Positions 35,067-43,876 of a stretch of DNA of 55,437 nucleotides are shown one piece after another. Source of the stretch: Kangiellaceae bacterium (GTDB taxonomy: Bacteria; Pseudomonadota; Gammaproteobacteria; Enterobacterales; Kangiellaceae); contig JAHRVB010000262.1 of assembly GCA_019090895.1 (NCBI GenBank), forward strand, positions 1-55,437, in the 5' to 3' direction. The notes beneath the pieces were generated by a model. That model was not told the origin of the DNA. It saw nothing but the letters and a program-made list of their open reading frames with translations, and ran no database searches. Within the stretch, counting starts at the first letter, position 1. Each line of letters starts with the position of its first letter. The position numbers were made by a program, and so were the translations under genes.

Positions 35067-36074
35067 TTAGTACTCTTTTTCAATCTCTATGTCCATGGGA
35101 TGGTGCACTGAAAGCTGGCATGCCAGTCGATAACCTTTAGTTAGGTCCTGTTCTTCCAAAAGGTCGTGATCCGAGAGAGCCGCCGCTGATAACGCTCGAC
35201 CTTTGACGATTCTTATCCGACACGTCCCACAAATCCCCCCTCCTCCACAGACAGAAGGGAGTTCGATGTTGTTGCTTTCTAATGCTTCCAGCAGTCGTGT
35301 ATCTTTACTGACCTTAATTTTTTGAAGCTTGCCTTCAACATTTAAGATCCGTAATTTGACGTGTTGATTGTCGATAAAACGATATAATAATTGGCTGAAG
35401 TCTCGCTGCGAAAAACTCGAAGTAACCAGCAACATGCCAGAGATTGAAAATAACACTAGCACCAGTGAAAAAAAGATAATCAACCCGTTATTAAAATTCC
35501 CCCGATCGCCGTAGTCCATAAAATGAAGCATCATAAAGAAGTCAAAGATTCGCCAACTGTCTGTTCTTACCCCTTGATATTCTGCTGAAGTCGATGACAA
35601 ATACAAGTGCGTTCCGTAAGAGTCTTCAAAAACCACCTGCCATACGGGCAACTTCATTCCACGATTTTCATCGCTTCGCTGATTGACAAGAACAATGTCT
35701 TTAAGTTGCCCTTTACCGCCATAGCTTTTAATCGCAATCTCTCGGACAAGCTCCTTGGTAATAGTAACGAGCCTACCTGTTTCAGTCTCCTGCAATAAAG
35801 TTTGTTCTCTTAGCTCTATTTTAAAAAAGTTCTCTTTCAATAATGTGATCTGAGTTATCTGAGTCGATTGGGGATATTGCTTTAATACACCAGAAAAGTC
35901 TGCTGCGTCTGTGATTTGATCGTTTTTATTATTTTTAAATATAAAGTTTCCACCAACTTCACGATGCTCAATAAAACTAAAAACGATTCCACTCACCACC
36001 CAAAGAAGGAGTTGAATACCGATTAATATTGCTATCCATTTATGTAGTCGCTTTAATTGACTAACTATACGCAT
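35067..36074 (-). CDS. PepSY membrane protein fused to a plant-type [2Fe-2S] ferredoxin
   Basis: A 335-residue fusion. Two transmembrane helices (about 13-34 and 205-227) flank a periplasmic PepSY-like region. The motifs RLHKW (TM1 start) and MLHFMDYGD (before TM2) carry histidines that are conserved in the neighbouring paralogue. The cytoplasmic C-terminus is a ferredoxin domain whose four cysteines (276, 282, 285, 319; CGGGGICGTC ... LACQ) match the NqrF/plant-type [2Fe-2S] pattern. Cytoplasmic electrons could pass through the cluster to heme or metal across the membrane, as in PepSY reductases acting on ferric complexes. The substrate is not known; the cus context suggests copper. The start ATG overlaps the stop of the upstream PepSY gene by one base (TAATG). 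Confidence 0.8.
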   Translation of the reverse strand: MRIVSQLKRLHKWIAILIGIQLLLWVVSGIVFSFIEHREVGGNFIFKNNKNDQITDAADFSGVLKQYPQSTQITQITLLKENFFKIELREQTLLQETETGRLVTITKELVREIAIKSYGGKGQLKDIVLVNQRSDENRGMKLPVWQVVFEDSYGTHLYLSSTSAEYQGVRTDSWRIFDFFMMLHFMDYGDRGNFNNGLIIFFSLVLVLFSISGMLLVTSSFSQRDFSQLLYRFIDNQHVKLRILNVEGKLQKIKVSKDTRLLEALESNNIELPSVCGGGGICGTCRIRIVKGRALSAAALSDHDLLEEQDLTKGYRLACQLSVHHPMDIEIEKEY

Positions 36075-36769
36075 TACTTTACCTCCCCTCTTAATCGGTA
36101 AAATAGTAACCCACTTCCGAAAATCGCTAACAACAAACTACTGATACTAAAAAACCGAAACAAGTAGCCTTGATGCCCCTTGCTGCGAAAATAATCCATG
36201 ATATGTAGAGTCCATAGCTTATCGAAAACTCGCCAAAGATGCGTTCTCTTAGATATTAGTTTTCCACTGATGTGATGAAAATAAAGTGTCGATGCCACAG
36301 AGTCGCCAAATACAACTCGCCAAACTGGTAGCTTTTTTCCACCGATTTCCCCTGGGTATAGCCTCAATTTCTCGATAGAGATAATTTCGGCTGTCCCTGC
36401 GTATACCATTGCCACATTCCCTCTGACTTGTTGTTCGTTCACTTCGGTTTTCAATTCTCCGGTATAAGCATCAACAATCACCCTATTTTTTTTGTGGGCT
36501 CGAATTTCATACACAGCACTGCCGAAATAGTTTTTAAGTTCTATCGATTGCACTGGAATGATTGATTCCATAAGCACAGGAGAAATTGTTACTAAAAGGA
36601 GAGGGTCGATTGGTAATGATTCTTGCTTTTTGACCAGATGGTCACCGTGTATTATATCCAGGTCAACAACAGTCATGTATAGACCGCTGAACGCCCAAAT
36701 GCTCACTTGTATGCCTGCCACCAGTGCGAGCCATTTATGCAAGCGCCTAAACCAGAAAACTCTTTTCAT
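36074..36769 (-). CDS. PepSY-associated transmembrane protein
   Basis: A 231-residue paralogue of the N-terminal part of the next gene: RRLHKWLALVAGIQVSIWAF (TM1), a periplasmic PepSY region, and LWTLHIMDYFRSKGHQG leading to TM2 (FSISSLLLAIFGSGLLFY). It lacks the ferredoxin domain. The frame is open from a TTG at 36826, but ATG 36769 gives the usual short basic start (MKRVFWFRRLHKW). One-base overlap with the ferredoxin fusion implies an operon, perhaps a heterodimer. The conserved histidines make bis-His heme binding possible; this is inference. Confidence 0.75.
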   Translation of the reverse strand: MKRVFWFRRLHKWLALVAGIQVSIWAFSGLYMTVVDLDIIHGDHLVKKQESLPIDPLLLVTISPVLMESIIPVQSIELKNYFGSAVYEIRAHKKNRVIVDAYTGELKTEVNEQQVRGNVAMVYAGTAEIISIEKLRLYPGEIGGKKLPVWRVVFGDSVASTLYFHHISGKLISKRTHLWRVFDKLWTLHIMDYFRSKGHQGYLFRFFSISSLLLAIFGSGLLFYRLRGEVK

Positions 36770-36964
36770 CAATATTGAGCTGCTATTATCGTTACGTAGC
36801 CTGAAATAGTAACTTATCTCAAACAAAGTTAAAATATCTCTCTGGTCGAAATTAGCGGATGGTGTCTTTGCTCAGAGAGCGTCTTAGCTTGTGTAAACGA
36901 CCTTGAACATATGTTATTAAACTATAAGACTTTAGTTTGATAATGACCCTGTTTGGTAAGTTTA

Positions 36965-36973
36965 TGGTAAAAT
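36965..36973 (+). promoter_or_regulatory. Extended -10 promoter of mdh
   Basis: TGG-TAAAAT, an extended -10 element about 70 bases before the mdh start codon; the -35 region (ATGACC or GACCCT) is weak, as is common with extended -10 promoters. Confidence 0.45.
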
Positions 36974-37040
36974 CCGCGCTAGTTAGCTATTCTTTTTGTT
37001 TACACCCTTTTTAGATTATTTAATATCGAGGATTAAGAAA

Positions 37041-38018
37041 ATGAAACAACCTGTTCGCGTAACAGTCACTGGTGCCGCTGGCCAAATTTGCTACTCACTA
37101 CTTTATCGTATTGCATCCGGTGAGATGTTAGGAAATGACCAACCGGTAATTCTTCAATTATTGGAAATCACACCAGCACTTAAAGTTCTAGAAGCAGTAA
37201 GAATGGAATTAAATGATTGTGCATTTCCTTTATTGCACGATGTAATCTGCACAGACGACGCGAAAGTAGCCTTCACAGGTGCAGACTACGGCCTTATGGT
37301 TGGCGCTAAACCTCGTGGACCCGGAATGGAAAGAGCCGATCTTCTTAAAGATAACGGCAAGATCTTTAGTACACTCGGCAAAGTTATCAATGAAGTTGCC
37401 AGCCCTGAGATGAAGATCTGTGTTGTTGGTAATCCAGCAAATACTAATGCATACATATTGATGAAGAATGCACCTAACTTAAACCCGCGTAATATCAGTG
37501 CATTGATGCGATTAGACCACAACAGAGCAATTTATCAATTAGCAGAAAAAGCTGATAAACCGATGAATACGGTTCAGAAAATGACTATTTGGGGTAATCA
37601 CTCTACCACTCAAGTACCCGATATCACTCACACCACTATCGGTGGCGAAGCTGCACCAAGCTTAGTTGATGCAACTTGGGCAAATGAAGAGTTTATTCCT
37701 AAAGTGGCTAAACGAGGCGCAGAAGTAATTGCAGCACGTGGCTCTTCATCAGCAGCGTCTGCAGCTAACGGTGTTATCGACCATGTTAGAACTTGGGTTT
37801 TAGGAACAGAAGATGGCGATTGGGCATCTATGGCTGTTTGCTCTGATGGTTCTTACGGCATTCAAGAAGGTCTTATCTATTCTTACCCTGTGACTTGCAA
37901 AGACGGAGAGTGGACGATTGTTCAAGGACTTGAGAACAGCGCATTCATCACTGAAAAGATGAAAGCTTCTGAAAAAGAACTGCAGGATGAAGCTGAGACA
38001 TGTTCTGACTTGTTCTAG
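37041..38018 (+). CDS. mdh: Malate dehydrogenase (type 2, cytosolic-like)
   Basis: A 325-residue NAD-dependent malate dehydrogenase of the TCA cycle. N-terminal [19 protein letters not shown] (nucleotide fold), substrate-loop arginines in [15 protein letters not shown], the MRLDHNRA Asp/Arg pair and the catalytic His in [12 protein letters not shown] are all present. The sequence is the cytosolic-like MDH type, distinct from the mitochondrial-like Mdh of E. coli. The frame runs from 36996, but ATG 37041 is preceded by GAGG and fits the family start ([14 protein letters not shown]). It stands alone, with a strong terminator downstream at 38082. Confidence 0.93.
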   Translation: MKQPVRVTVTGAAGQICYSLLYRIASGEMLGNDQPVILQLLEITPALKVLEAVRMELNDCAFPLLHDVICTDDAKVAFTGADYGLMVGAKPRGPGMERADLLKDNGKIFSTLGKVINEVASPEMKICVVGNPANTNAYILMKNAPNLNPRNISALMRLDHNRAIYQLAEKADKPMNTVQKMTIWGNHSTTQVPDITHTTIGGEAAPSLVDATWANEEFIPKVAKRGAEVIAARGSSSAASAANGVIDHVRTWVLGTEDGDWASMAVCSDGSYGIQEGLIYSYPVTCKDGEWTIVQGLENSAFITEKMKASEKELQDEAETCSDLF

Positions 38019-38081
38019 AACTATTAGAATTAGTTCTAGACCTTGCACTTAAGAGGTAACGATAACTAAGAGCAATATCTC

Positions 38082-38106
38082 AAAAAGGGGCCTTAGGCCC
38101 CTTTTT
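38082..38106 (+). terminator. Strong intrinsic terminator of mdh
   Basis: AAAAAGGGGCC-TTA-GGCCCCTTTTT, a perfect 11-bp stem ending in T5. Its symmetry makes it bidirectional, so it may also serve the S9 peptidase gene whose stop lies 43 bases to the right. Confidence 0.9.
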
Positions 38107-38148
38107 GTTAGCCTGCCGTTTTGTACAAAAGGCGAGTGATACACCACT

Positions 38149-40206
38149 TTATTTTGCTATTTTCTCAGGAAATCCTACATGCTCCAGCTCATATGGAGGC
38201 ATTTTTTTACCCTTTTTCTTTCCTTTCAAATAAAACTCCATCCAGCGCATTAATCGCATTGAATAATCAAGTTGCGCCGCTGACTTTTTATTCCCGTGGG
38301 CTTCATTGGGATAAAATACAAGTCTCGCCGGTGTATCGGTCCGCGTTTTAATGTATCGATATAGCTCCATTGATTGACTGGGATGCACTCTAGTATCTTT
38401 TTTGCCGTGCAGAATAAGTATCGGTGTGTTTGCCTTGTCCGTATGATAAATAGGGCTTCGTTCTAACATCCACTGCCATTTATCCCAAGGATAATTACGT
38501 GCGTGGACATTATGCATTTCTTTGGGAATGTCAGTAGTTCCGAATTTGGACAGCTGATTTGATATCCCCACAAACATCACACTTGCAGCAAAGTGTTCGC
38601 TAAGCGCGGTTGCCGCCCATGCCGATGCATATCCACCATAGGATCCACCAGTAATACCGACTCGCTTTTTATCCACTAAACCAATATTAGACAAATGGGT
38701 GATAGCATCAACTAAATCATCAAATTCTGCACCAGCATAATCCGCCTGACCCATTTTAGAAAACTCAACACCACGCGCAGTACTTCCTCGATAGTTTGGT
38801 AAAAAAACCGCAAATCCTTGAGACGCTGCGTATTTAATAGGATAGGTATATTTGTCCAACCAACCATCACTGACGTGACTTTCTGGGCCGCCATGTACCA
38901 TCATGATTAGCGGGTATTTTTTTCGTTTAGAATAGTCTTGGGGGTAAATCAGTACACCTTGAAGTTTAACGCCATCTCTAGCGATGTAGTTTATAGTCTC
39001 TTGTTTAGGCAGTTCTACAGAATCCAACCATTTATTTGAGTGACTCACTCTCACGACTGATTTGTTCGAAATATTAACCACTTCTTTCGGGTAGCTACTA
39101 CTGCTAGCAACACCTACTATGAATTTTCCACTATTATCTGCATGAATGGCAGTTAGCACTTGCTCACCCGGCTTAATGTGCTGATTAATTGAACCACTAT
39201 CAATATTGATTACGGCCACTTCACTTTTAGTACCGATGTGCCCAAGAAAAGCCAATTGATACTCAGATAACCATTGCAAATCACGCACATGGCCTGAATA
39301 GCCTTTATTAACTTCAACGATATCTCCCGACTTTGATTCGGCGACAAACAGTCGACCAGACGCTGGGTCGTGCCGGTCCTCCGCACCGATCATTGCAACA
39401 TATCTTCCGTTTGGAGACCATTCAGCCGACGATAGCTTTCCTTCAGTTTTAAATGCAATACGTTTGAGGCCATCTTGCTCCACAATTCTATATTGAGAAG
39501 CCACGTATTTATCATCCACATGTGGTGTTGGGGCCGTTCTCATCAATAATTGATTCTTTGTTGGATGATAATCAATGGACAGAATATGCTCGTCCAAATC
39601 TAACATCATGTGAGGCTTTGTTCGATCTACTAAGTTGACGAAATAGGCTGAGGCTCTTTCCTTTGATTCTTCGTAAACATTTGCCTTAAACCCCTTTTTC
39701 TCTAATTCTTCCTTTGCCGTTTTCTTTTTAGGTTTAGCTATATAAGTTAATCCCGACGAATCATGGTTAATCGAAAAATCTGATATGTCATTGAGAGCCT
39801 CTACCACTAACTCCGCTTCTCCCCCATCAATCGCTATTTTGTATACACTAGCAAATTTATTCTCCCCACGTTGCGCAATGAAATAAATAAATTGACTATC
39901 AGGGCCCCAAGCAATACTACCCAATCTTTTTTTCCCGGAAATAAAACGACGCATTTCTCCTTGAGGATTGGACACGTAAAGTTCCACATAGGACTTGCCG
40001 CCTTTGTCGACATAAACATTTCTAGGTACAAGCAGAGTGTGAGCTATGTATTTGCCATTGGGCGAAACTTTAGCAGAAGAAACCGATCGCATTTCTACTA
40101 TTTGTTCGAGACTGACTTCTATCTTATTTCCAGCGTTTAGATTGGTGGAAAAAAAGAATGCCACGCATAATAGACAAATTAATTTAAAAATAGATATTTG
40201 GTTCAT
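38149..40206 (-). CDS. S9-family prolyl-oligopeptidase-type peptidase
   Basis: A 685-residue exported serine peptidase. A signal peptide (FKLICLLCVAFFFSTNLNA) is followed by a beta-propeller of PD40-like repeats (RSVSSAKVSPNGKYIAHT, LGSIAWGPDSQFIYFIAQ) and an alpha/beta-hydrolase domain from about 430. The nucleophile is Ser522 in GGSYGGY; Asp and His follow in LHGKKDTRVHP and PNEAHGNK. The family cleaves short peptides as dipeptidyl or acylaminoacyl peptidases; exact specificity is not readable. AAGGA stands 7 bases before ATG 40206. It follows cysQ in the same direction with a 66-base gap. Confidence 0.9.
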   Translation of the reverse strand: MNQISIFKLICLLCVAFFFSTNLNAGNKIEVSLEQIVEMRSVSSAKVSPNGKYIAHTLLVPRNVYVDKGGKSYVELYVSNPQGEMRRFISGKKRLGSIAWGPDSQFIYFIAQRGENKFASVYKIAIDGGEAELVVEALNDISDFSINHDSSGLTYIAKPKKKTAKEELEKKGFKANVYEESKERASAYFVNLVDRTKPHMMLDLDEHILSIDYHPTKNQLLMRTAPTPHVDDKYVASQYRIVEQDGLKRIAFKTEGKLSSAEWSPNGRYVAMIGAEDRHDPASGRLFVAESKSGDIVEVNKGYSGHVRDLQWLSEYQLAFLGHIGTKSEVAVINIDSGSINQHIKPGEQVLTAIHADNSGKFIVGVASSSSYPKEVVNISNKSVVRVSHSNKWLDSVELPKQETINYIARDGVKLQGVLIYPQDYSKRKKYPLIMMVHGGPESHVSDGWLDKYTYPIKYAASQGFAVFLPNYRGSTARGVEFSKMGQADYAGAEFDDLVDAITHLSNIGLVDKKRVGITGGSYGGYASAWAATALSEHFAASVMFVGISNQLSKFGTTDIPKEMHNVHARNYPWDKWQWMLERSPIYHTDKANTPILILHGKKDTRVHPSQSMELYRYIKTRTDTPARLVFYPNEAHGNKKSAAQLDYSMRLMRWMEFYLKGKKKGKKMPPYELEHVGFPEKIAK

Positions 40207-40272
40207 TAATAGTTCCTTCTGTAAACTCTATTCAATGGTAGTAATAACTAGTAATATTTATTCCGAGAATAA

Positions 40273-41097
40273 CTACAACGACTCTACAGACGGAATAACT
40301 AATTCTTGCTGCCAATCAACCTCTGGATCACCTAACACTAGGAAATAGGGATTCAGAATGTTCTCTTTTTGATTATAGGTCATCTCTGAAAAATCCAACT
40401 GGACAATTCGTCCGCCGGATTGCTCAACAATCGCTTGCGCTGCAGCAGTATCCCATTCCGAAGTAAGAGCCAAACGAGGGTATAAATCCGCAGAACCTTC
40501 CGCAACCATACACATTTTGAGTGAACTGCCGCTACTGGTTAAATCATAACTCGAAAAATTTTGGCAGAGCGTCTCTACTTTATCTAATCCATTACGACGA
40601 CTGGCTACAACTGTAAAGTGATTTCTATTGTCCCGTGTTTGTAACTTTCTTACCCTGATAGATGTGGCTTTATCGTTTTGCTCCTGCTTGAAGGCACCTA
40701 TACCGTCAGCGGCATAATAAACGATATCCGCGACCGGAACGTAGATGACTCCCAGTACCGACCTACCATTTTTTTGCAGGGCAATGTTAACGGTAAACTC
40801 ACCGTTTCGAGCGATAAACTCTTTGGTGCCATCGAGTGGGTCAATAATAAAACATTCGTTCCAGTCTTTTCTCTCGGCAAAAGTTATTCCCGTGCTTTCC
40901 TCTGACAAACAGGGTATCTCTGGGTACTTCTGTTCTAAGAAATCGACGATGCAATGATGGGCTGCTAAATCTGCCCGAGTGAGCGGTGAATCATCGTCCT
41001 TTATTTGAATATCAAAATCATTGGTATTATAAATTTCTAGAATTTTCTTACCGGCCAATTTAGCGATTTCGATTACATCATCTAGTAGTTGTTGCAT
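40273..41097 (-). CDS. cysQ: 3'(2'),5'-bisphosphate nucleotidase CysQ
   Basis: A 274-residue Mg-dependent phosphatase of the inositol-monophosphatase superfamily that hydrolyses PAP to AMP and so relieves sulfate-assimilation by-product inhibition. Metal-binding motifs are FLEQKYPEIPCLSEES, IIDPLDGTKEF and TSEWDTAAAQAIVEQSGG. AAAGGG precedes ATG 41097. It lies downstream of nudE, a conserved neighbourhood (yrfG, nudE, cysQ) in gammaproteobacteria, and next to the T2SS operon. Confidence 0.93.
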   Translation of the reverse strand: MQQLLDDVIEIAKLAGKKILEIYNTNDFDIQIKDDDSPLTRADLAAHHCIVDFLEQKYPEIPCLSEESTGITFAERKDWNECFIIDPLDGTKEFIARNGEFTVNIALQKNGRSVLGVIYVPVADIVYYAADGIGAFKQEQNDKATSIRVRKLQTRDNRNHFTVVASRRNGLDKVETLCQNFSSYDLTSSGSSLKMCMVAEGSADLYPRLALTSEWDTAAAQAIVEQSGGRIVQLDFSEMTYNQKENILNPYFLVLGDPEVDWQQELVIPSVESL

Positions 41098-41147
41098 ATT
41101 GCCCTTTCAATTTTCTGCAAGTTACAAATGGAACGTTTCGTTCTACG

Positions 41148-41726
41148 TTAGTTTCTATTTTCTATTATTTTCTTAGCCAAAAGCAGTGCAGCTATAGAAC
41201 GCGCCTCAGTAAAATCATCCTGCTTTAATATTCCATCGATATCGTCAATTGGCCACTGGACAATTTCCAATGGTTCAGGCTCGTCACCAACTAAGGATTC
41301 TGGAAAGAGATCTTCCGCCAATACTAAATTCATTTTATGGGTAAGATAACCTGGAGCCAACGTCATTTGTTTCATTGCTAAAAAACGCTTTGCTCCATAT
41401 CCAATCTCTTCTTTCAATTCTCGATTAGCGGCTTCTTCGACTGACTCTCCGATTTCCATCAGCCCTTTGGGGAAGGCCAACTGGTAATTATCGGTTCCAG
41501 CGGAATATTCACGAATTAACAGCAAATTATTGTTTTCGAGAATTGGCACGATCATTACCGCGCCATTGGGACCAGCAACTAATCGCTCATAGGTTCTCTT
41601 TTCACCATTATCAAATTCGAGGTCAATTTCTTCGATATTAAACAATCTTGTCTTTGCAATATTTTGCCTGCGAACAATACTTGGCTTCGATAATTTTTTT
41701 GATTTTTTATTCATAATAAAATTCAT
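41148..41726 (-). CDS. nudE: ADP compounds hydrolase NudE (Nudix)
   Basis: A 192-residue Nudix hydrolase acting on ADP-ribose, NADH and Ap3A-like compounds. The Nudix box is complete: G-x5-E-x7-RELKEEIGYGA, following PKGLMEIGESVEEA. The upstream segments YERLVAGPNGAVMIVPI and LLLIREYSAGTDNYQLAFPK match NudE. Start ATG 41726 or 41714 (MNKKSKKLSKPS); neither has a clear ribosome site. It lies between yrfG-like and cysQ, 50 bases before cysQ. Confidence 0.92.
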   Translation of the reverse strand: MNFIMNKKSKKLSKPSIVRRQNIAKTRLFNIEEIDLEFDNGEKRTYERLVAGPNGAVMIVPILENNNLLLIREYSAGTDNYQLAFPKGLMEIGESVEEAANRELKEEIGYGAKRFLAMKQMTLAPGYLTHKMNLVLAEDLFPESLVGDEPEPLEIVQWPIDDIDGILKQDDFTEARSIAALLLAKKIIENRN

Positions 41727-41787
41727 TTCGATGTCTTAACGTCAAGATCGTTTTACGCTCGCGACTTAAGCTTAACTTTGGTTAATC

Positions 41788-42459
41788 CTAGATTAACTGA
41801 CTAAAATTACTAATTCCAGTGAATGGCGAACAATCAATCGAACTTTTAGTTGAATCTGGTTGCTCAATGGCCAGGATAAATCCAATACCGGCATTTTCCG
41901 CCGCCTTCAGTACACTGAAACTATCATCGATAAACAAACAACGTTGTGGCTGAAACCCATACTGCTCCATCAACAAGGGCCAGTATTTAGCTTGTTCTTT
42001 TGGAAATCCTATCTCGTGCGAACTCGACATGACAGAAAAAAAGCGTCTAAAATCAGCGCGAATTAACTTTAGTTCTAGTGCTTTTGGATGGGCATTAGTC
42101 GCTAAAACGATTTGTTTCTTACGACGTTTCAAACTTTGCAAAAATTCGATGGCTTGTGGTCTAAAGGCTATTTTGTGACTCACTTGTAACTTAAGTTTTG
42201 GAATATCGATGGAAAGCAATTCAGACCAATAGTCTAAACAATACCAGTTCAAACTGCCTTTCACCTCTTCTGACTGTTGCTGCAAATCTACTCGACACTC
42301 GTCTAACAACCGTTGATTCTTATTGGCTAGGAAGCGGGGTAAATATTCTAACCAGAAGTAATTATCAAAATGGAGATCCAACAAAGTGCCATCCATATCA
42401 AGTAAAACGGTATCGATTTCATCCCAAGGGAGGGAGATTTTTGGCAGAGTATTAGTCAT
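41788..42459 (-). CDS. yrfG: HAD-family nucleotidase, YrfG-like (GMP/IMP 5'-nucleotidase)
   Basis: A 223-residue haloacid-dehalogenase phosphatase. Motif I VLLDMDGTLLD, motif II VLATNAH, the lysine in GFPKEQAKYW and motif IV CLFIDDSFSVLKAAENAG are present. The LHFDNYFWLEYLP segment and position upstream of nudE match YrfG, known to dephosphorylate GMP and IMP. A hairpin at 42497-42514 separates it from gspN. The ribosome site is weak. Confidence 0.9.
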   Translation of the reverse strand: MTNTLPKISLPWDEIDTVLLDMDGTLLDLHFDNYFWLEYLPRFLANKNQRLLDECRVDLQQQSEEVKGSLNWYCLDYWSELLSIDIPKLKLQVSHKIAFRPQAIEFLQSLKRRKKQIVLATNAHPKALELKLIRADFRRFFSVMSSSHEIGFPKEQAKYWPLLMEQYGFQPQRCLFIDDSFSVLKAAENAGIGFILAIEQPDSTKSSIDCSPFTGISNFSQLI

Positions 42460-42496
42460 TCAATTTACAACTGTTAGGGGCTACTGGACTATTTTC

Positions 42497-42514
42497 CCAA
42501 GACTAAAGTCTTGG
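42497..42514 (-). other. Intergenic hairpin immediately after gspN
   Basis: CCAAGAC-loop-GTCTTGG, a perfect 7-bp stem with a 4-base loop, three bases beyond the gspN stop. On the minus strand it is followed by GGGAAAA, with no T tract, so it is more likely an mRNA 3'-end or processing stem than a terminator. Confidence 0.4.
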
Positions 42515-42517
42515 CAA

Positions 42518-43264
42518 CTATTGGATTTTCTTTCGAAATTTGATCGGTAAGCGACCATTAGCACTTTTCCCATCGGCAAATAACATCAGCGCTGAATAGA
42601 TACTTTTATCAATACGTTCAGAAACGCTGCCTTTAAATTCGAGCTGCCCAGAAGGTTGTAATTCGATCGTGCCAGCGATATCCAATAAATTCTGTGTTTT
42701 TCTAAACTTCCCTTTAATCAACTGGCTTTCTTCATTAAATGTCCAGTCGATGACCAGTAATCCGAGTGACCAATCTTTGTTTCTAACGGTCACAACTGCG
42801 TCTTTCCAAGCGGTCGCTCCGGCCATAGAAAGAATCTTTTGGCTCTCAATGGATGCAGAAAAGTCAGTGGTCGATAAAACACCATTAATTTTGATCCCAG
42901 GGAATGGCATAAAATTTTCTAATCGTTGTGCGGCCATCTCTAGATTAGCTTGCGAAAGTTCAACGTCTTCTGTACCAGTAGTAACAAATTCAAAAGTTCC
43001 TTCAAGATCGCCCTTTGATATTTCAACTTCTCCGCTGAGGCTACCAGTTATAAGTGGCAAAAAATCTAATTGATAATTTATATCTTGTACGTTCCACCCG
43101 TGTAAACTAGCCGAGCTGACGTAACCACTCCACACCGTTCCGCTCATAGTCCCTAAGACTGCCGGGCTATTTTTCGGAAGCATATTTTTGACCAATTTAG
43201 CAGGTGCTATCACAATGATGAAGACAACAAATAGTAAAATTGATACTAAGACTTTTTTTTTCAT
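42518..43264 (-). CDS. gspN: Type II secretion protein N
   Basis: A 248-residue single-span protein: N-terminal helix (LVSILLFVVFIIVIAP) and a periplasmic beta-rich domain (AVLGTMSGTVWSGYVSSASL, LPLITGSLSGEVEIS). GspN is an accessory T2SS component of uncertain role, present in some lineages. ATG is followed by nine A (MKKK). Last gene of the operon, 64 bases after gspM. Confidence 0.88.
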   Translation of the reverse strand: MKKKVLVSILLFVVFIIVIAPAKLVKNMLPKNSPAVLGTMSGTVWSGYVSSASLHGWNVQDINYQLDFLPLITGSLSGEVEISKGDLEGTFEFVTTGTEDVELSQANLEMAAQRLENFMPFPGIKINGVLSTTDFSASIESQKILSMAGATAWKDAVVTVRNKDWSLGLLVIDWTFNEESQLIKGKFRKTQNLLDIAGTIELQPSGQLEFKGSVSERIDKSIYSALMLFADGKSANGRLPIKFRKKIQ

Positions 43265-43328
43265 GATGTTCCTTAATTCGAACTCAATTCTATCGATGGA
43301 TAATTAGTTATTTAATCAAAATAGACCA

Positions 43329-43805
43329 TTACTTTAATAGTTTGACATTAATGCTGGTGACGCCATTTCTATCTTGACTTCTAACGTTTAAGGAAACGAC
43401 TGTAACGCCATGTTTTTGTTTTATTTCTGAAACCCAACGTAGAAACGAATCAAAGGGCACATTATCAAACCACACTTGCATTTCATTGGGACTTTTACTG
43501 TCTCTTCGCGAAACAGGTAAATCGTACTTTGAAGTTGTATTATTAACCACTGCAGCTAATTGTAAATTGCTTACCGTTCCTTTTCTGCCGCCTTTACTGG
43601 CGACTATTACAGGCACTTGCTTTTCCATCCAATCGACTGTTTTTTGCTTTGCTGCCACTTCCGTTTCTAACTTTTCGACCGATTCATTTATCGGGCTCAA
43701 AATGATCAAATATACCAGCGCTAGCCCTACAATAATTGCCACACCAACAGTGACCTTTTGGTCTCTTTCATCAAGCCCGCCAAACCATGCTTTAATTTGT
43801 TCCAT
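43329..43805 (-). CDS. gspM: Type II secretion protein M
   Basis: A 158-residue inner-membrane assembly-platform protein: cytoplasmic WFGGLDERDQKVTVGVA, one helix (about 17-36), then a coiled coil (NESVEKLETEVAAKQKTVDWM) and a ferredoxin-like domain with DNVPFDSFLRWVSEIKQKHG. It pairs with GspL. AAGGTGAG just before ATG 43805 is a good ribosome site. 71 bases separate it from gspL. Confidence 0.92.
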   Translation of the reverse strand: MEQIKAWFGGLDERDQKVTVGVAIIVGLALVYLIILSPINESVEKLETEVAAKQKTVDWMEKQVPVIVASKGGRKGTVSNLQLAAVVNNTTSKYDLPVSRRDSKSPNEMQVWFDNVPFDSFLRWVSEIKQKHGVTVVSLNVRSQDRNGVTSINVKLLK

Positions 43806-43876
43806 ATCTCACCTTGCTGTATTTTTTACTTAGTTCTACACTATTCGCGTGAATAAAATTTCAAAATCTAAAACAG

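Noticed and set aside
42497..42514. Hairpin after gspN as an intrinsic terminator
   Set aside because: No T tract follows on the minus strand. Kept only as an mRNA stem.
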